From assembly GCA_963792485.1 (NCBI GenBank), contig CAWBWL010000007.1, forward strand, positions 1 to 64,000: 64,000 bases of DNA. Direction: 5' to 3'. Each line of letters begins with the position of its first letter. Position 1 is the stretch's first letter. Of the stretch, positions 62,901-64,000 are shown one piece after another. A model generated the notes under the pieces. The model was not told the DNA's origin. It saw only the letters and a list, made by a program, of their open reading frames with translations, and searched no databases. Both the position numbers and the translations under genes were made by a program. Source of the DNA: JANOYJ01 sp963792485 (GTDB taxonomy: Bacteria > Pseudomonadota > Alphaproteobacteria > Rhizobiales > Rhizobiaceae).

Positions 62901-63063
62901 CGCGAGGCGCCCCCCTCTGCCTGTCGGCATCTCCCCCGCGAGGGGGGAGATCGCTCACCACCGCTTTCGCCAACTTTCAAGTTTGGCGATTGGCGAAAAC
63001 GGCGACACGTCGATCTCCCCCCTCGCGGGGGAGATGCCGACAGGCAGAGGGGGGCGCCTCGCG
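62901..63063. repeat. Long palindromic repeat, copy 2 (RIME-like)
   Basis: Inverted arms about 62901-62952 and 63011-63063, reverse complements of each other over about 50 bases, with a ~58-base centre containing a further small stem (TCGCCAA...TTGGCGA). Nearly identical in its arms to copy 1. It separates the acyl-CoA dehydrogenase gene from the DUF2161-like pseudogene. Confidence 0.88.
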
Positions 63064-63075
63064 TTGAACTATCCA

Positions 63076-64000
63076 TCACCCCCCCGCTCCCCGCAGCAAT
63101 TGCCTCGAAATAATATGCCGCTGTATCTCGCTCGTCCCCTCCCAAATCCGCTCCACCCGCGCATCGCGCCATATGCGCTCGAGCGGCAGATCGTCCATCA
63201 GGCCCATGCCGCCATGGATCTGGATCGCCTCATCGGCGACGAAGGCGAGCATCTCACTGGCTTTGAGCTTGGCCATCGCCATGTCGCCCTCCGTGGCCGT
63301 GCCCTGCTCAAATTTCCACCCCGCTTCCAGCGTCAAAAGCTCCGCCGCCTTCAGTTCCATCGCCATGTCGGCGAGTTTGAAGGAGACGCCCTGGAATTTG
63401 CCGATCTTCTGCCCGAACTGCTCGCGTTCCGCCGCATAGGAAACGGCAAGCCCAAGCGCCCGCTCGGCGCGGCCAAGACAGGTGGCGGCGACTTGCAGCC
63501 GCGTGGCGCCGAGCCATAGGTTGGCGACTTCAAAGCCTTTGTGCACCTCACCAAGCACGGCTTCTTGGCTGACGCGGCAATTGTCGAAATCGAGGATCGA
63601 GTTGGTGTATCCCCGGTGCGAGACGTTGCGGTAGCCGTCGCGCACGGTGAAACCGGGGTGGCCCTTGTCGACGAAAAAGGCCGTTATGAGCTTTTTCTTG
63701 CCCTTCGGCGTCTCCTCCTCGCCGCAGGCGGCGAAGACAATGGCGAAATCCGCCCTGTCGGCATGGCTGATGAAATGTTTGGTGCCGTTCAGCACAAAGT
63801 CCGAGCCGTCGCGCAAGGCGGTCATTTTCATGCCGCGCAGGTCCGATCCCGCGCCGGGTTCGGTCATGGCGAGACAGTCGGACTTTTCGCCCTTGATGCA
63901 GGGAAACAGATATTTTTCGCGCTGCTCCGGCGTTCCGGCGAGAAGAATGTTGGATGGACGGGCCACGCAGTTCCAGTGCAGCGCATAGCTCGTCTTCCCC
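63076..64000 (-). CDS. Acyl-CoA dehydrogenase (partial, 5' end beyond the window)
   Basis: The C-terminal ~307 residues of an acyl-CoA dehydrogenase; the reading frame continues through the window edge (in-frame SYALHWNCVARPSNIL at the boundary). The FAD/substrate segment CLAMTEPGAGSDLRGMK, the middle beta-domain and the C-terminal helical domain with IQIHGGMGLMDDLPLERIWRDAR are intact. Upstream of the carnitine-like genes on the same strand, it may oxidise gamma-butyrobetainyl-CoA to crotonobetainyl-CoA or a more ordinary acyl-CoA. Terminal part RHIISRQLLRGAGG ends just before palindromic repeat copy 2. Confidence 0.9.
   Translation of the reverse strand, partial: GKTSYALHWNCVARPSNILLAGTPEQREKYLFPCIKGEKSDCLAMTEPGAGSDLRGMKMTALRDGSDFVLNGTKHFISHADRADFAIVFAACGEEETPKGKKKLITAFFVDKGHPGFTVRDGYRNVSHRGYTNSILDFDNCRVSQEAVLGEVHKGFEVANLWLGATRLQVAATCLGRAERALGLAVSYAAEREQFGQKIGKFQGVSFKLADMAMELKAAELLTLEAGWKFEQGTATEGDMAMAKLKASEMLAFVADEAIQIHGGMGLMDDLPLERIWRDARVERIWEGTSEIQRHIISRQLLRGAGG

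Noticed and set aside
61908..63063. Possible CRISPR array from the repeated CTCCCCCGCGAGGGGG segments
   Set aside because: Only two long palindromic units with a gene remnant between them, no regular spacer length and no cas genes.
1..64000. tRNA, rRNA or riboswitch genes in intergenic gaps
   Set aside because: Gaps were scanned by eye for TPsiC-arm-like and known leader motifs; none were convincing. A covariance-model search would be decisive.

Overview
The window is chromosomal DNA from an alphaproteobacterium, most likely a Hyphomicrobiales (Rhizobiales) member. The evidence is the conserved block rpsB-tsf-pyrH-frr-uppS-cdsA-rseP-bamA-lpxD-fabZ-lpxA-lpxI-lpxB-gltA, a phosphatidylcholine synthase, LpxI in place of LpxH, a carnitine dehydrogenase-thioesterase fusion, an alphaproteobacterial direct-repeat LexA box, and rhizobial-type long palindromic intergenic repeats. 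Most of the DNA is GC-rich and densely coding. I see no rRNA, tRNA, CRISPR array or intact insertion sequence.

Layout. 1-3700: pyrG, an AT-richer island with an uncharacterised zinc-ribbon protein and an orphan nucleotidyltransferase, a 155-bp palindromic repeat, and a lipoprotein-type D,D-carboxypeptidase. 3700-20870: the translation and envelope block (ribosomal protein S2, EF-Ts, UMP kinase, ribosome recycling factor, undecaprenyl-PP synthase, CDP-diglyceride synthase, RseP, BamA and the lipid A genes). A CUT2 sugar ABC operon interrupts it between tsf and pyrH. 20870-30900: citrate synthase, GST, gltX, comEC, an AEC permease, a UbiH-type monooxygenase, phosphatidylcholine synthase and a quinone oxidoreductase. 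31000-35700: a BMP-type (nucleoside-like) ABC transporter. 35800-39960: an accessory cassette of a small sulfotransferase and a 1053-residue radical SAM/class III aminotransferase fusion, beside a transposase remnant. 39980-49100: mazG, a DenD-like dehydrogenase, an MBL hydrolase-tatD-metG-holB-tmk-D,D-carboxypeptidase run, and a methyltransferase. 49100-52800: dnaE carrying a single-base frameshift, preceded by a 28-codon membrane microprotein gene under a strong promoter whose -10 is covered by a LexA box. 53100-64000: a minus-strand catabolic cluster that looks like carnitine/gamma-butyrobetaine degradation, interrupted by a frameshifted DUF2161-like gene flanked by two long palindromic repeats.

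The two most interesting items are the SOS-controlled microprotein upstream of dnaE (SidA-like in size, topology and control) and the sulfotransferase plus radical SAM-aminotransferase cassette, which looks like an undescribed modification or biosynthetic system. The four inferred frameshifts (one in dnaE, three in the DUF2161-like gene) could be sequencing errors or real mutations and should be checked against reads.
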